NCBI GenBank assembly: GCA_017650105.1
Contig: JAGCFO010000011.1
Span: 19,231-83,230 of the forward strand
Direction of reading: 5' to 3'
DNA length: 64,000 bases
Origin: Bacteroidaceae bacterium
GTDB taxonomy: Bacteria > Bacteroidota > Bacteroidia > Bacteroidales > Bacteroidaceae
Shown piece after piece: positions 8,617 to 17,494 of this stretch (the stretch's first letter is position 1; every line of letters starts with the position of its first letter). The notes beneath the pieces are model-generated. The model worked only from the letters and a program-made list of their open reading frames with translations. It was not told the DNA's origin and searched no databases. The translations under genes and the position numbers were made by a program.

Positions 8617-8648
8617 AGCAAGGCTGGCTAACGGAAGCCAGCCTTGCT
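8617..8648 (-). terminator. Intrinsic terminator of the Big_2/FISUMP gene
   Basis: A perfect 13-bp stem, AGCAAGGCTGGCT (8617-8629) with AGCCAGCCTTGCT (8636-8648), encloses a 6-nt loop. On the minus strand it is followed by a T-rich tract (8590-8616). Confidence 0.92.
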
Positions 8649-8705
8649 ATCATTATACAAGCGAGTGCTATCTCTATTTATGTTAGGCGTTTTGTAGAAG
8701 ATGCA

Positions 8706-10226
8706 CTATTCCGAAAGGCGCACGGGACGCACACTTAGACCAGATTCGCGGTAGGTATTATTTATGCTAATATCGTTTGAATAGAAACCCATAAACCACG
8801 CAACATAATCTCCCGATAATGTTAATGTGCGCGACCAATAGAGGCCTCTTTTTCCACCATAATTGAATGTAATCCCTTCGTAATCTCCTGCTGCTGGGAA
8901 AAATATAGAGTTTTCGTTTGTCTTACTGGTTATCTTCCGACCGTAAATGCCGTTCATAGTAGTCCACTCGGTAGTGGTATACTCATTGTTGAGAAGTTCT
9001 TCAAACTGCTCCAAACTCGGCATGCGCCAAGCAGGTCCCCAGTTCATGTAGGCGGCATCGTCTTCCAGTATAAGCTCAAGCAAGCCTCCATCATTATTGT
9101 ATTTCTTATAAGGGTTGCCATTTTCATCTTTGTCAAAATATGTTTCTAGTGAAAACTCAGTTTTTCCGTCATTGTACCCAGCTATCTCACCCCAAGCATA
9201 GTAGTCACCGTAATCTTCGGGATTCGTTGCACCGATGTTGCACTTTGCCCAAAGAGTGCCGCTCGGAAGGTTAAGGTCGACATACTCGGTATTCGCAACA
9301 TTGACCTTACAAATTGCCTTCACTCCACTTCCGTCGGCTGCCTCGCAAGTAATAATAGCCGTGCCACAACTGAAAGGAACTACTTTCCCATTCCTAACGT
9401 AAGCAACATCTTCATTGCTGCTGCTCCAGGTAACATTTCTGTTGGAAGCAGTCTCAGGAAGCACAGTAGCTGTAAGAATTACAGATTCATTCAAGCCCAA
9501 AACGGTCTTTGTCATCGAAAGGTTGATGCTTGTTACCATCTGCGTGACGGAAACAGCGCAAGAGGCAGACACGAGACTTCCGCTTGCTGTGGCAGTAATG
9601 GTTGCAGAACCACCAGCAATAGCTGTTACCAAACCGTTGGCATCTACAGTTGCCACGCTCTCGTCAGAGCTTGTCCAAGTGATAGCACCAAAAGAACCTT
9701 CGGGCATAACGTTTGCCGTCATTTGGGCTGTTGTGCCGGAGTTCATAGCAAGTGTGGTTTGGCTGAGTGTAATACCTGTAGCAAGGGAGCCTTCGTTGGT
9801 GTAGTAGGTGAAAGCGCCCGTAGCGTAGTTCACTTCCAGCAGATATTCGGACGTTACATCGTTCATCACCATCGCCTTGATGGGGTTGCCCGAGGCGTTG
9901 TACAAAGTCAGCACCCCTTGCGTGGGGCGGAACTTATAGGTGAAAGCCCCAGGAAAGGTAGTTGTGCCGTCTTCGTTGAAGGCAAACGATGTGCCGTCGG
10001 GAGCGTACCAAGTGCCGACAACCAACGTATTATCCACTTCAAAAGGATTGCCTGCAAGGCTGATGGTTTGAATTGGGGTGTTTCCAAGGATAGTGCTGAC
10101 AGTCATTGTCACGTCGGAGACGTTCAGTTCGCCGTCATCGTTCATGTCGCCCTTCACAATAGTTTGGGCGTTTGTTACTGTTGCCCCGAGGGCAACAAGG
10201 ATGAGGGAGAGAAATAATTTCTTCAT
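8706..10226 (-). CDS. Secreted protein: dockerin-like EF-hand, two Big_2 domains and a FISUMP domain
   Basis: 506 residues. A signal peptide (1-20, ending TNA) is followed by KGDMNDDGELNVSDVT, an EF-hand/dockerin-like calcium loop. Next come a small beta-rich segment, two Ig-like Big_2 repeats (about 150-230 and 235-310; WTSSDESVATVDANG and WSSSNEDVAYV) and a C-terminal FISUMP module starting VDLNLPSGTLWAKCN. Such proteins are surface or extracellular and probably bind glycans or other proteins. No type IX sorting domain is visible. A structured, terminated RNA lies 70 nt upstream on the same strand, and a strong terminator follows the gene. Function unknown. Confidence 0.85.
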   Translation of the reverse strand: MKKLFLSLILVALGATVTNAQTIVKGDMNDDGELNVSDVTMTVSTILGNTPIQTISLAGNPFEVDNTLVVGTWYAPDGTSFAFNEDGTTTFPGAFTYKFRPTQGVLTLYNASGNPIKAMVMNDVTSEYLLEVNYATGAFTYYTNEGSLATGITLSQTTLAMNSGTTAQMTANVMPEGSFGAITWTSSDESVATVDANGLVTAIAGGSATITATASGSLVSASCAVSVTQMVTSINLSMTKTVLGLNESVILTATVLPETASNRNVTWSSSNEDVAYVRNGKVVPFSCGTAIITCEAADGSGVKAICKVNVANTEYVDLNLPSGTLWAKCNIGATNPEDYGDYYAWGEIAGYNDGKTEFSLETYFDKDENGNPYKKYNNDGGLLELILEDDAAYMNWGPAWRMPSLEQFEELLNNEYTTTEWTTMNGIYGRKITSKTNENSIFFPAAGDYEGITFNYGGKRGLYWSRTLTLSGDYVAWFMGFYSNDISINNTYRESGLSVRPVRLSE

Positions 10227-10290
10227 AGTGTGAATGTTTTAGATGATTATTTTGATTTTGTTGGTATTGTTTTCTGACTGGTATTAAATA

Positions 10291-10330
10291 AGGTAAAAAA
10301 GAAAGCGTGGACTACTTACTTCGTCTACGC
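10291..10330 (-). terminator. Intrinsic terminator at the end of the structured RNA
   Basis: On the minus strand GCGTAGAC pairs with GTCCACGC (10305-10312 with 10323-10330, one mismatch), followed by TTTCTTTTTT. It lies between the structured element and the start codon at 10226. Confidence 0.75.
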
Positions 10331-10455
10331 TTCTCCAGGTATCGCCAAACACCATAGCACCATATCCGAGTAAAAGCCCACGCCGAACCGACGTGAGCAT
10401 TAGTCTTTTACTCTTGGTGCTTCTAAAATTTGGCGAATTCGGAGAAGCCAGAATA
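10329..10455 (-). ncRNA. Unidentified structured RNA (leader or small RNA)
   Basis: Read on the minus strand, a series of nested pairings forms one long arm: GCTTCTCC/GGAGAAGC (10441-10448 with 10329-10336), CGCCAAA/TTTGGCG (10429-10435 with 10343-10349), GCACCA/TGGTGC (10415-10420 with 10357-10362), GAGTAAAAG/CTTTTACTC (10405-10413 with 10368-10376) and a terminal stem about 8 bp long with a GGTTC loop. A -7-like TAGCTTTG at 10456-10463 would start the transcript right at the first stem, and an intrinsic terminator ends it. It could be an independent small RNA or an attenuating leader of the Big_2/FISUMP gene. I do not recognise the class; a 6S-like role was considered but the arm seems short. 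Confidence 0.65.
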
Positions 10456-10692
10456 CAAAGCTAACGCTTCTTTCTTTTTATGTCATTTTTATCCTCTTAA
10501 TGCTACATAGGCAGATATGATTGGTATTCTGCTGCAAATATAAGACTTTTTTTGTGAATGTGCGAATTCACTCGCCTTTTTTTAGAAAAGGATGTGAACA
10601 CGTTGAGGTTATAGAGATGTCGTTGAGGCGCGAAAAATTGGCATAATGGGGTGATGAGAGGAGCTGCGCTGGGAGGTTTGTTTCGGGAAGTT

Positions 10693-10760
10693 GTTGCACC
10701 AACGTGTTGGGACACCTTGCGCAACACGTTGGGACACCTTGCACAACGTGTTGGTGCAAC
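10693..10760. repeat. Palindromic repeat cluster
   Basis: GTTGCACCAACGTGTTG at the left and CAACGTGTTGGTGCAAC at the right are near-perfect inverted repeats, with two internal copies of GTTGGGACACCTTGC between them. The 450-nt stretch around it (10460-10911) shows no convincing gene; overlapping ORFs on both strands arise from the palindrome. Confidence 0.8.
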
Positions 10761-10911
10761 AAAATGGAGAAGGAAAAACGGTTGTTTTTCTCTTCGGAAT
10801 GAGGAGCTTGGGCGGGAGATACGCGGGAAGGTTCGGCATCGGGAGAGGGGAGTGCGCGTCGACGTTTTCTGCCGAAACGACGGCTCGCTTTGAAAAAACC
10901 GACACTTTTTG

Positions 10912-10941
10912 TTTGGTTTTGCCAAAAAATGTTTACTTTTG
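10912..10941 (+). promoter_or_regulatory. Putative promoter of the rhamnose operon
   Basis: TTTG (10912-10915), an 18-nt spacer and TACTTTTG (10934-10941) fit the Bacteroidota promoter pattern. The implied leader is about 210 nt and contains a 7-bp hairpin, CGCTCCG/CGGAGCG (11094-11114), without a T tract, shortly before rhaB. Confidence 0.6.
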
Positions 10942-11158
10942 CATCTGATAAGCCTCTTGGTAGGAGCGGGCGCCGAACTTTGAAAACCCGCAGGCAGGGC
11001 GGGGGAAAAACATGCGTTATCCCTCTCAGACAGCAGTGTCGCTCAGCCTGCCCAAAGGGAAGAAGCCTGTGCGCGCATCCTATTTTGACTTGTCGCTCCG
11101 CCCTTGACGGAGCGATGCAAACCCATCAAACCAAGCAACTGAAAAAACCGAAAATACC

Positions 11159-12649
11159 ATGCAGAAAACCTCCACAAGCCACTTCTTCGCCGTTGACCTG
11201 GGAGCCACCAGCGGGCGCACCATCCTCGGGAGCCTCAGCGAAGGCAGCCTCACGCTGCGCGAGCTGACGCGCTTTCCCAATCATATCATCTACACGGGCG
11301 GGCACGCCTACTGGGACATCTTTGCCCTCTATCGCGAAATAGTGGAGGGGCTGCGCGTTGTGGCGCGCGAGAAGATCGACATCCAGTCCATCGGCATCGA
11401 CACGTGGGGCGTCGACTTCGTCTTCGTGGGCTCCGACGGAGGGCTCATGCGCAACCCCTGCAGCTATCGCGATCCTCACACCGAGGGCGCTATGGACGCC
11501 TACTTCAAGGAGATACCGCGCGAGAGGGTGTACGAGCTCACGGGCATCCAGTTCATGAACTTCAACTCGCTGTTCCAGCTCTTCACGCTCGACCGTGCGG
11601 GCAACAGCGCGCTGCGTGCAGCCGACAAGATACTCTTCATGCCCGACGCCCTCAGCTACATGCTCACGGGGAAGATGGTGACGGAGTACACCATTGCCTC
11701 CACGTCGCAGATCCTCAACCCTCGCACGAAGGAGTTTGAGCAGGAGCTGCTCGACGTCTGCCACGTGCGCAAGGAGCAATTCGCGCCGTTCGTGCTTCCC
11801 GGCACAGTCATCGGCCCCCTCTCCCCCGAGCTGCAGAAGCAGACGGGCCTCGGTGCGATACCTGTGGTAGCTGTTGCGGGGCACGACACAGCCAGCGCCG
11901 TAGCTGCCGTACCCGCCCGCGACGAGCACTTCGCCTACCTGAGCAGCGGCACGTGGAGCCTGATGGGCATTGAGACGAAAGACGCCATCATCAACCAGCA
12001 GAGCTACGAGCGCAACTTCACCAACGAGGGAGGCGTGGAGGGCACCACGCGCTTCCTGAAGAACATCTGCGGCATGTGGCTGCTGGAGCGCAGCCGCGCC
12101 GAGTGGAAGGCAAAAGGCGAGCCCTTCAGCTACGACTTCATCTATGCCAACACGCCCGACGTGAAGCCCTTCCGCAGCTTCATCAACCCCGATGCGCCCT
12201 GCTTCGCCAATCCCCCCTGCATGGTGGAAGCCATTCAGAACTACTGCCGCGCGACGGGGCAGACGGTGCCCGAGACGGTGCCCGAGATATGCCGCTGCAT
12301 ATTCGAGAGCCTCGCTATGCGCTATAAGCAGGTATTCGCCTACCTGAAGGAGATGGCGCCCTTCGACATCCACACCCTCCACATCATCGGAGGAGGAACG
12401 CAGAATGTGATGCTCAACCAGCTGACAGCCGACGCTACGGGCGTGCCTGTCGTCACAGGGCCCATCGAGTGCACCACTATAGGCAACGTCATGCTGCAGG
12501 CAAAGGCTGCCGGCATAGTGGGCGACATACAGGAGATGCGCCGGCTCATTGCCGAGAGCGTCAGCACCGACAGCTATCTCCCCCGCGACACCGCCCTGTG
12601 GGACGAACAGTACCAGCGCTACCTGCAAGTGTACCGCGAAGATATCTGA
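11159..12649 (+). CDS. rhaB: Rhamnulokinase
   Basis: 496 residues of the FGGY sugar kinase family. The N-terminal phosphate-binding segment is FFAVDLGATSGRTILG, and GIDTWGVDFVFV is the substrate-site motif of rhamnulokinases. The C-terminal ATPase half has HIIGGGTQN and TDATGVPV, typical of the adenosine-binding loop. It phosphorylates L-rhamnulose to L-rhamnulose 1-phosphate in the cytoplasm. It is first in a three-gene operon with rhaA 62 nt downstream. No rhamnose regulator (AraC type) is present in the window. Confidence 0.93.
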   Translation: MQKTSTSHFFAVDLGATSGRTILGSLSEGSLTLRELTRFPNHIIYTGGHAYWDIFALYREIVEGLRVVAREKIDIQSIGIDTWGVDFVFVGSDGGLMRNPCSYRDPHTEGAMDAYFKEIPRERVYELTGIQFMNFNSLFQLFTLDRAGNSALRAADKILFMPDALSYMLTGKMVTEYTIASTSQILNPRTKEFEQELLDVCHVRKEQFAPFVLPGTVIGPLSPELQKQTGLGAIPVVAVAGHDTASAVAAVPARDEHFAYLSSGTWSLMGIETKDAIINQQSYERNFTNEGGVEGTTRFLKNICGMWLLERSRAEWKAKGEPFSYDFIYANTPDVKPFRSFINPDAPCFANPPCMVEAIQNYCRATGQTVPETVPEICRCIFESLAMRYKQVFAYLKEMAPFDIHTLHIIGGGTQNVMLNQLTADATGVPVVTGPIECTTIGNVMLQAKAAGIVGDIQEMRRLIAESVSTDSYLPRDTALWDEQYQRYLQVYREDI

Positions 12650-12711
12650 GCAAGGAGCACATCTGAATCCAAGGAAGAAAACAATAACTATCACATAAAA
12701 AACCACGAAAA

Positions 12712-13965
12712 ATGAAAGAAGAATTAGTATCCAAAGCCTACGCCGTAGCACGCCAGCGCTATGCTGACTACGGCATCGACACCGAGCAGGCCCTCAGCCA
12801 GCTCCAGGACTTCCACCTCAGCATGCATTGCTGGCAGGCCGACGACGTTGCCGGCTTCGAAGTGCAGGCAGGCGCCCTCAGCGGAGGCATCCAAGCCACG
12901 GGCAACTATCCCGGCAAGGCACGCAACATCGATGAGCTCCGCGCCGACATCCTGAAGGCCAAGAGCCTCATTCCCGGTACACACCGACTCAACCTCCACG
13001 AAATCTACGGCGATTTCAAGGGAAAGGTGGTAGACCGCGACGAGGTGACTGCCGAGTACTTCCAGAGCTGGATAGAGTGGGGCAAGGCAAACGACACGAA
13101 GCTCGACTTCAACAGCACCTCCTTCTCGCATCCCAAGAGCGGCAACCTCTCGCTCTCCAATCCCGACAAGGCGATACGCGACTTCTGGATTGAGCACACC
13201 AAGCGCTGCCGCGACATCGCCGACGAGATGGGAAAGGCGCAGGGAGACCCCTGCATCATGAACGTGTGGGTACACGACGGCTGCAAGGACGTCAGCGTCA
13301 ACCACTACCTCTATCGTCAGCTCCTCAAGGAGTCGCTCGACGAGATCTTCACCGAGAAGAAAGAGCACATGAAGGACTGCATCGAGGGCAAGGTGTTCGG
13401 CATCGGCCTTGAGAGCTTCACCGTGGGCAGCCACGACTTCTACACCGCCTACGCTGCCAAGAACGGCAAGATACCTACCATCGACACCGGGCACTATCAT
13501 CCCACCGAGTCGCCTGCCGACAAGGTGAGCGCCCTCCTTCACTTCGTGCCCGAGCTGATGCTCCACGTCAGCCGTCCCATCCGCTGGGATAGCGATCATG
13601 TCACCATCATGGACGATCCCACCCTTGATCTCTTCAGCGAGATTGTGCGTGCGGGAGCCCTCGACCGTGTACACTACGGCCTCGACTACTTCGACGGAGC
13701 CATCAACCGCACGGGAGCCTATGTCATCGGCAGCCGTGCTGCACAGAAGTGCATGCTCCGCGCCCTCCTCGAGCCCACATCAGCCATCGGAGCCCTCGAG
13801 CTCGAAGGCAAGGGCATGCAGGTGCTGGCGCTCCTCGAGGAGTGCAAGGCCCTCCCGTGGAATGCCGTCTACGACGAGTTCTGCGTGCGCAACAACGTGC
13901 CCGTAGGCAGCGATTTCATCCCCGAGATAGAGAAGTACGAGAGTGAGGTAACTTTTAAGCGCTAA
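12712..13965 (+). CDS. rhaA: L-rhamnose isomerase
   Basis: 417 residues, the normal length. Characteristic segments include HCWQADDVAGFE near the N-terminus, the metal-site region around LESFTVGSHDFY and IDTGHYHPTE, and the C-terminal DYFDGAINR. The enzyme interconverts L-rhamnose and L-rhamnulose using divalent metal. It lies between rhaB and a sugar transporter gene. Confidence 0.95.
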   Translation: MKEELVSKAYAVARQRYADYGIDTEQALSQLQDFHLSMHCWQADDVAGFEVQAGALSGGIQATGNYPGKARNIDELRADILKAKSLIPGTHRLNLHEIYGDFKGKVVDRDEVTAEYFQSWIEWGKANDTKLDFNSTSFSHPKSGNLSLSNPDKAIRDFWIEHTKRCRDIADEMGKAQGDPCIMNVWVHDGCKDVSVNHYLYRQLLKESLDEIFTEKKEHMKDCIEGKVFGIGLESFTVGSHDFYTAYAAKNGKIPTIDTGHYHPTESPADKVSALLHFVPELMLHVSRPIRWDSDHVTIMDDPTLDLFSEIVRAGALDRVHYGLDYFDGAINRTGAYVIGSRAAQKCMLRALLEPTSAIGALELEGKGMQVLALLEECKALPWNAVYDEFCVRNNVPVGSDFIPEIEKYESEVTFKR

Positions 13966-14046
13966 CAGTCACTCGCTCCCCCCGCGCCTGCCGCAAGAGC
14001 AGGCATCAGGGAAGCGTAAGTGAAAAACAAAAAAACAGTTACTACT

Positions 14047-15393
14047 ATGGCAAAGAAAAGCAGTAGTTTGAAAAGCACGATAGCGGTGTCGCTAACCAAT
14101 TATCTCGATGCCGGCGCCATCGTGGCAGGCGCCAGCGGGCTCACCCTCTGGCAGAAATACCTCGGGCTCAGTGAGGTGCACCTCGGCTGGCTCAACTTCA
14201 TCAGCGCCAACTGCCTTGGTGCCGCCCTCGGCGCCATCATAGGCGGGTTCCTCGCCGACAAGTACGGGCGTAAGTTCATCTACACCTACAACCTGCTCGT
14301 CTATATGGTAGGAGTCCTTCTCGTCATGTGCTCCGTCAACTTCCCCATGTTGCTCCTGGGCTTCCTCATCACGGGCATCTCGGTGGGCATCGGCGTGCCG
14401 GCAACGTGGACCTACATCTCCGAGAGCTCCGAGATACACAACCGTGGGCGCAACATCTGCATCTCGCAGATGTCGTGGGGCTTCGGCCCGATGATCATCC
14501 TCCTCCTCGGCATGTGCTTCGCGCCGGGAGGATACCTCTTCGGATGGGTCGAGAGCATAGGCCACGCCATAGGAGGCGCCGATCTGAGCGGTGCTGCCCT
14601 CAACGTGTTCAGCTCCAGAGTGGTGTTCTTCTCGCTGTTCATCGTGGCCTTCATCGCGTGGAACATGCAGCGCAAGCTCGAGGAGTCGGGCGAGTGGAAG
14701 GCAAGCAAGGAGGCCGCCAAGGCCAAGGGCGAAGACACAGGGCTGCTGCATGCCTTCAAGGTGCTCTTCTCCAACAAGAAAGCCATCCGCACCGTCTGCT
14801 TCCTTGCCACCATCTACCTCACGTGGAACCTTGTGGCATCCGTCATGGGCTTCTTCCAGCCCCACATCTACGAGACAGCCGGAGGGCTCAGCAACGAGTA
14901 TGCCAACATGCTCTCGTGCGTCGGCTGGGTTATCGTCGTTGTCATCACCTTCTTCGTCTCGTTCATCATCGACAAGGTGCCCCACAAGCTCCTCTACGTC
15001 CTGGGCCTGCTTGCAGCCCTTGCCACATGGGTAGTTGTCATCCGGGGCGTCAACGGCATGGGCAGCCTGTGGGCGTTCTCCATCCTCTGGGGCATCAATG
15101 GCGGTATCTCCGTGCAGATCTTCTACGCCCTCTGGGGCTCTGAGCTGTTCCCCGCCAAGTTCCGTGCCGGCGCGCAGGGCCTGATGTTCTTCATCGTCCG
15201 TGGCCTCTCAGCCGTCTGGGGACTCGTGTTCACCTACATCTACGGCGAGCAGGGCGAGGGCTTCACCGTTGCTGCCTACTGCATGATAGGGCTGCTGCTC
15301 ATCTCGCTGATAGTAGGCTTCATCGGCTGCCCCAACACGCGCGGCAAGTCGCTCGAGCAGATCACGCACGAGCGCTACGGCGACAACTATTAA
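14047..15393 (+). CDS. MFS sugar transporter, probable rhamnose permease
   Basis: 448 residues from the ATG at 14047 (a GTG at 14020 could add nine polar residues). Twelve hydrophobic segments are visible. The sugar-porter motif GGFLADKYGRKF lies between TM2 and TM3, GRNICISQMSWGFGP follows TM4, and a long polar loop lies at about 205-235. Its position after rhaB-rhaA suggests L-rhamnose uptake across the inner membrane, in place of the RhaT-type symporter; that substrate is inferred from context. Confidence 0.85.
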   Translation: MAKKSSSLKSTIAVSLTNYLDAGAIVAGASGLTLWQKYLGLSEVHLGWLNFISANCLGAALGAIIGGFLADKYGRKFIYTYNLLVYMVGVLLVMCSVNFPMLLLGFLITGISVGIGVPATWTYISESSEIHNRGRNICISQMSWGFGPMIILLLGMCFAPGGYLFGWVESIGHAIGGADLSGAALNVFSSRVVFFSLFIVAFIAWNMQRKLEESGEWKASKEAAKAKGEDTGLLHAFKVLFSNKKAIRTVCFLATIYLTWNLVASVMGFFQPHIYETAGGLSNEYANMLSCVGWVIVVVITFFVSFIIDKVPHKLLYVLGLLAALATWVVVIRGVNGMGSLWAFSILWGINGGISVQIFYALWGSELFPAKFRAGAQGLMFFIVRGLSAVWGLVFTYIYGEQGEGFTVAAYCMIGLLLISLIVGFIGCPNTRGKSLEQITHERYGDNY

Positions 15394-15450
15394 ATCCTCC
15401 GCCGCTGATAGTAAAAAAGAGGCGCTCCGAGGCTTTTTCTTGGCATAAAC

Positions 15451-15481
15451 GTTGCTTTATCAAAAAAATATCGTACCTTTA
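15451..15481 (+). promoter_or_regulatory. Promoter of the UpxY-like gene
   Basis: TTG (15452-15454), a 19-nt spacer and TACCTTTA (15474-15481) match the Bacteroidota promoter pattern. The leader to the start codon is about 220 nt. Confidence 0.7.
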
Positions 15482-15490
15482 CCCCCGATT

Positions 15491-15532
15491 TTGCATTAGT
15501 CTGCACTTTTCTGACGTGAAGTGCAGACATGC
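15491..15532 (+). promoter_or_regulatory. Leader hairpin upstream of the UpxY-like gene
   Basis: GTCTGCACTT (15499-15508) pairs perfectly with AAGTGCAGAC (15519-15528) around a 10-nt loop TTCTGACGTG. An outer GCAT/ATGC pairing extends the stem. It begins only about 10 nt after the predicted transcription start, and no T tract follows, so it is not a terminator. It may be a recruitment or pausing element for an RfaH/UpxY-type factor. Confidence 0.6.
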
Positions 15533-15706
15533 AAAGTCATGACAGGCAAACCGTCCTTGGAAGAGATTCGTGTCCACACACGTCTCTCAGGGCTCCGAAG
15601 GATACGGGTGCCACGGGTAAGACACAATCCCCGCTCCCCTTTTTAGGGGAGAAAACGGGAAGGGATAGCTATCGTCTATCAACAACGATGAAGAGAGCAT
15701 AACACG

Positions 15707-16822
15707 ATGATGCCAACGACCGATAGTCCCACGCGATGGTACGTGATGATACATCGCAAGCCACAGTGGATCGACGCCATGCTCCGCAAGGAGAGCAGGG
15801 GAGAGCTGCTCACGCCAGAGCAGCGCGATGCCGGCTATGTGCCGACACCCTTCGACTACTATGTCCCCTACCTCTACATGCGTCCCGATGCCACCGACGA
15901 GCTACGCAGCATCTTCCACAGCTTCGTGTTCATCAAGGCATCCCCACAGCGCATCCGCGAGATAGTCGGTGCCGACTGGAACACACGCACCCGTCTGCGC
16001 CTCCATCCCTATCGCAGCAAGTCGGGCAAAGAGATCACCATCTCCGAGAGGGAGTACACCCAGCTCCGCGAGCTCATCCACAACAGTCAGCTCCATGTCT
16101 TCTTCGGTGCCTCGGCACCCTCCGTTCGCGACATGAAGGCGGGCAACAGAGTCTTCCTGCAGATACAGAACTGGGAAAACCACCCCGGCACGATAGAGAG
16201 CATCAAGGTCAAGAAGAGCGGAGTCAGCATGCGCGTCACCTTCACCATCCTCGGGCAGACGCAGAGTGTCAGCTTCGACGATCTCCACGACGGCGACGTC
16301 ACCTTTGCCGACCAAGTCACCGAGCAGCTCGTCACAGGCAACCTCATCGAGAACTTCGAGCGCGAGGTCTCCATCCTCCTCGGCCATCGGTTCGGCAAAA
16401 GCCCCTCCGCCAACGCCCACGACGATGCCCCGCGCCTCCGGCGCCTGCTCTCCTATGCCGACATCCATATCGACGACGCTGAAGACCAGCAGCGATTCCA
16501 CTCGCTCATGCTGATCTGCGCCACGCTCCTCCCCGACAAAGCCCTTGCAGCCGACTACTGCCAGCAGCTTCAGCGCCGGCTCACCCCCGGGCAGGACCCC
16601 TCGGGACAAGCCCCGCAGGACGACCGACACCCCCTGCCGCACCGTTCCCATCCCCAGCTCACCACCTACACCGAAGCCTACATCACCCTGGCCCTCTTCA
16701 TCCACACCCGTGACCCCCGCCTGCGCGACGCCGTCAAGGCCTACCGCAAGCAACATCCCGCCTCTCCCCCCATCCTAGGCACCCTCCTCAATAAGGTGAG
16801 AGATATTAGATGTAAGAAGTAA
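15707..16822 (+). CDS. UpxY-family (NusG-like) transcription antiterminator, long form
   Basis: 371 residues; either of two adjacent ATGs (15707 or 15710) can start. The N-terminal NGN domain includes WYVMIHRKPQW and DYYVPYLYM, then FHSFVFIKA. A KOW-like region (about 140-185) contains AGNRVFLQIQNWENHPG. UpxY proteins in Bacteroides are about 180 residues and relieve early termination in their own capsule operon. The C-terminal 180 residues here are extra and unassigned. The capsule genes begin about 19 kb downstream, after a large island, so a link is plausible but not shown. GC-rich like the rhamnose region. Confidence 0.8.
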   Translation: MMPTTDSPTRWYVMIHRKPQWIDAMLRKESRGELLTPEQRDAGYVPTPFDYYVPYLYMRPDATDELRSIFHSFVFIKASPQRIREIVGADWNTRTRLRLHPYRSKSGKEITISEREYTQLRELIHNSQLHVFFGASAPSVRDMKAGNRVFLQIQNWENHPGTIESIKVKKSGVSMRVTFTILGQTQSVSFDDLHDGDVTFADQVTEQLVTGNLIENFEREVSILLGHRFGKSPSANAHDDAPRLRRLLSYADIHIDDAEDQQRFHSLMLICATLLPDKALAADYCQQLQRRLTPGQDPSGQAPQDDRHPLPHRSHPQLTTYTEAYITLALFIHTRDPRLRDAVKAYRKQHPASPPILGTLLNKVRDIRCKK

Positions 16823-16828
16823 GATGGC

Positions 16829-16887
16829 AACAGCCACTGAATGTGGCTGTGCTTGCGACGACGCGAGGTTTATCTCGCCAAAGGAGT
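16829..16887. repeat. 59-bp double-hairpin repeat, left copy
   Basis: Identical over 59 bp to 63820-63878, in the same orientation. It contains two hairpins, ACAGCCAC/GTGGCTGT and GCGAG/CTCGC. Each copy is followed within 35-85 nt by related A-rich sequence (AAAAACC...AAAAACCCTT...ATCG). The rest of 16888-17289 holds imperfect inverted repeats but no supportable gene. Confidence 0.9.
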
Positions 16888-17289
16888 ACCCCAAAATCCG
16901 TGTACGGATATGAACAAAAACCCTAAAAACCCTTCCCGAAAGCATCGCGCTGACGCGCTCCTCCTATGCTGCCGTCACGCATGGGGCTGTAAGCAAGTTT
17001 CCGCCCCTCGCTGCCGAACAGCACAGGCCATCCTACGGAGGGCAACGCCTTCGGGAAGAAAAACCCCGCTTCGCTGGAAAACCCCATGCGGAAATGCAAG
17101 ACAGTAGGCAATGTGTTTTTTCGGTTTTTCTTTTATCGATTTTGGGGCATGAAATGCCGCGTATGAGGCTGGCGATGAATGACGAAGACGTGTTTTCGGC
17201 TGGCATCGACGGCAGCATGCGCAAGGCTCCTACAGAGCCGAATCGATGAAAGGGTTTTTCAGGTTTTTCTTGAAAATCATATCCGTGCC

Positions 17290-17475
17290 AATCCGAGTCA
17301 GTGATATCATCCGTACAATCCGAACCATCCGTGTTCAAAAAGAAAAATAATTGAACACAGATCTCACAGATAAACACGGATATCTTTGTTGAAGATGAGT
17401 CCTGTTGAGGAGAGTTGTCAATCCCCGAATCCGAGCCAGTGTTCTCATCCGTACAATCCGAGCCATCAGTGTTCA
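17290..17475. repeat. Dispersed repeat, copies 1 and 2
   Basis: Copies at 17290-17340 and 17428-17475 share CATCCGTACAATCCGA and the surrounding 50 nt. Between them lies the partner motif ending CACAGATAAACACGGATATC. They precede the GxxExxY gene, and two further copies follow it. Confidence 0.85.
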
Positions 17476-17494
17476 TAAAAAAGACATCAATCGT

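Noticed and set aside
10503..10948. Several overlapping ORFs on both strands
   Set aside because: They follow the palindromic repeat and lack ribosome-binding sites or family resemblance.
11126..12751. 541-residue minus-strand ORF across rhaB
   Set aside because: Antisense shadow of a clear FGGY kinase gene.
16841..17107. 88-residue plus-strand ORF after upxY
   Set aside because: Runs through the 59-bp repeat and inverted repeats; composition (Arg, Cys, Pro-rich) looks non-coding.
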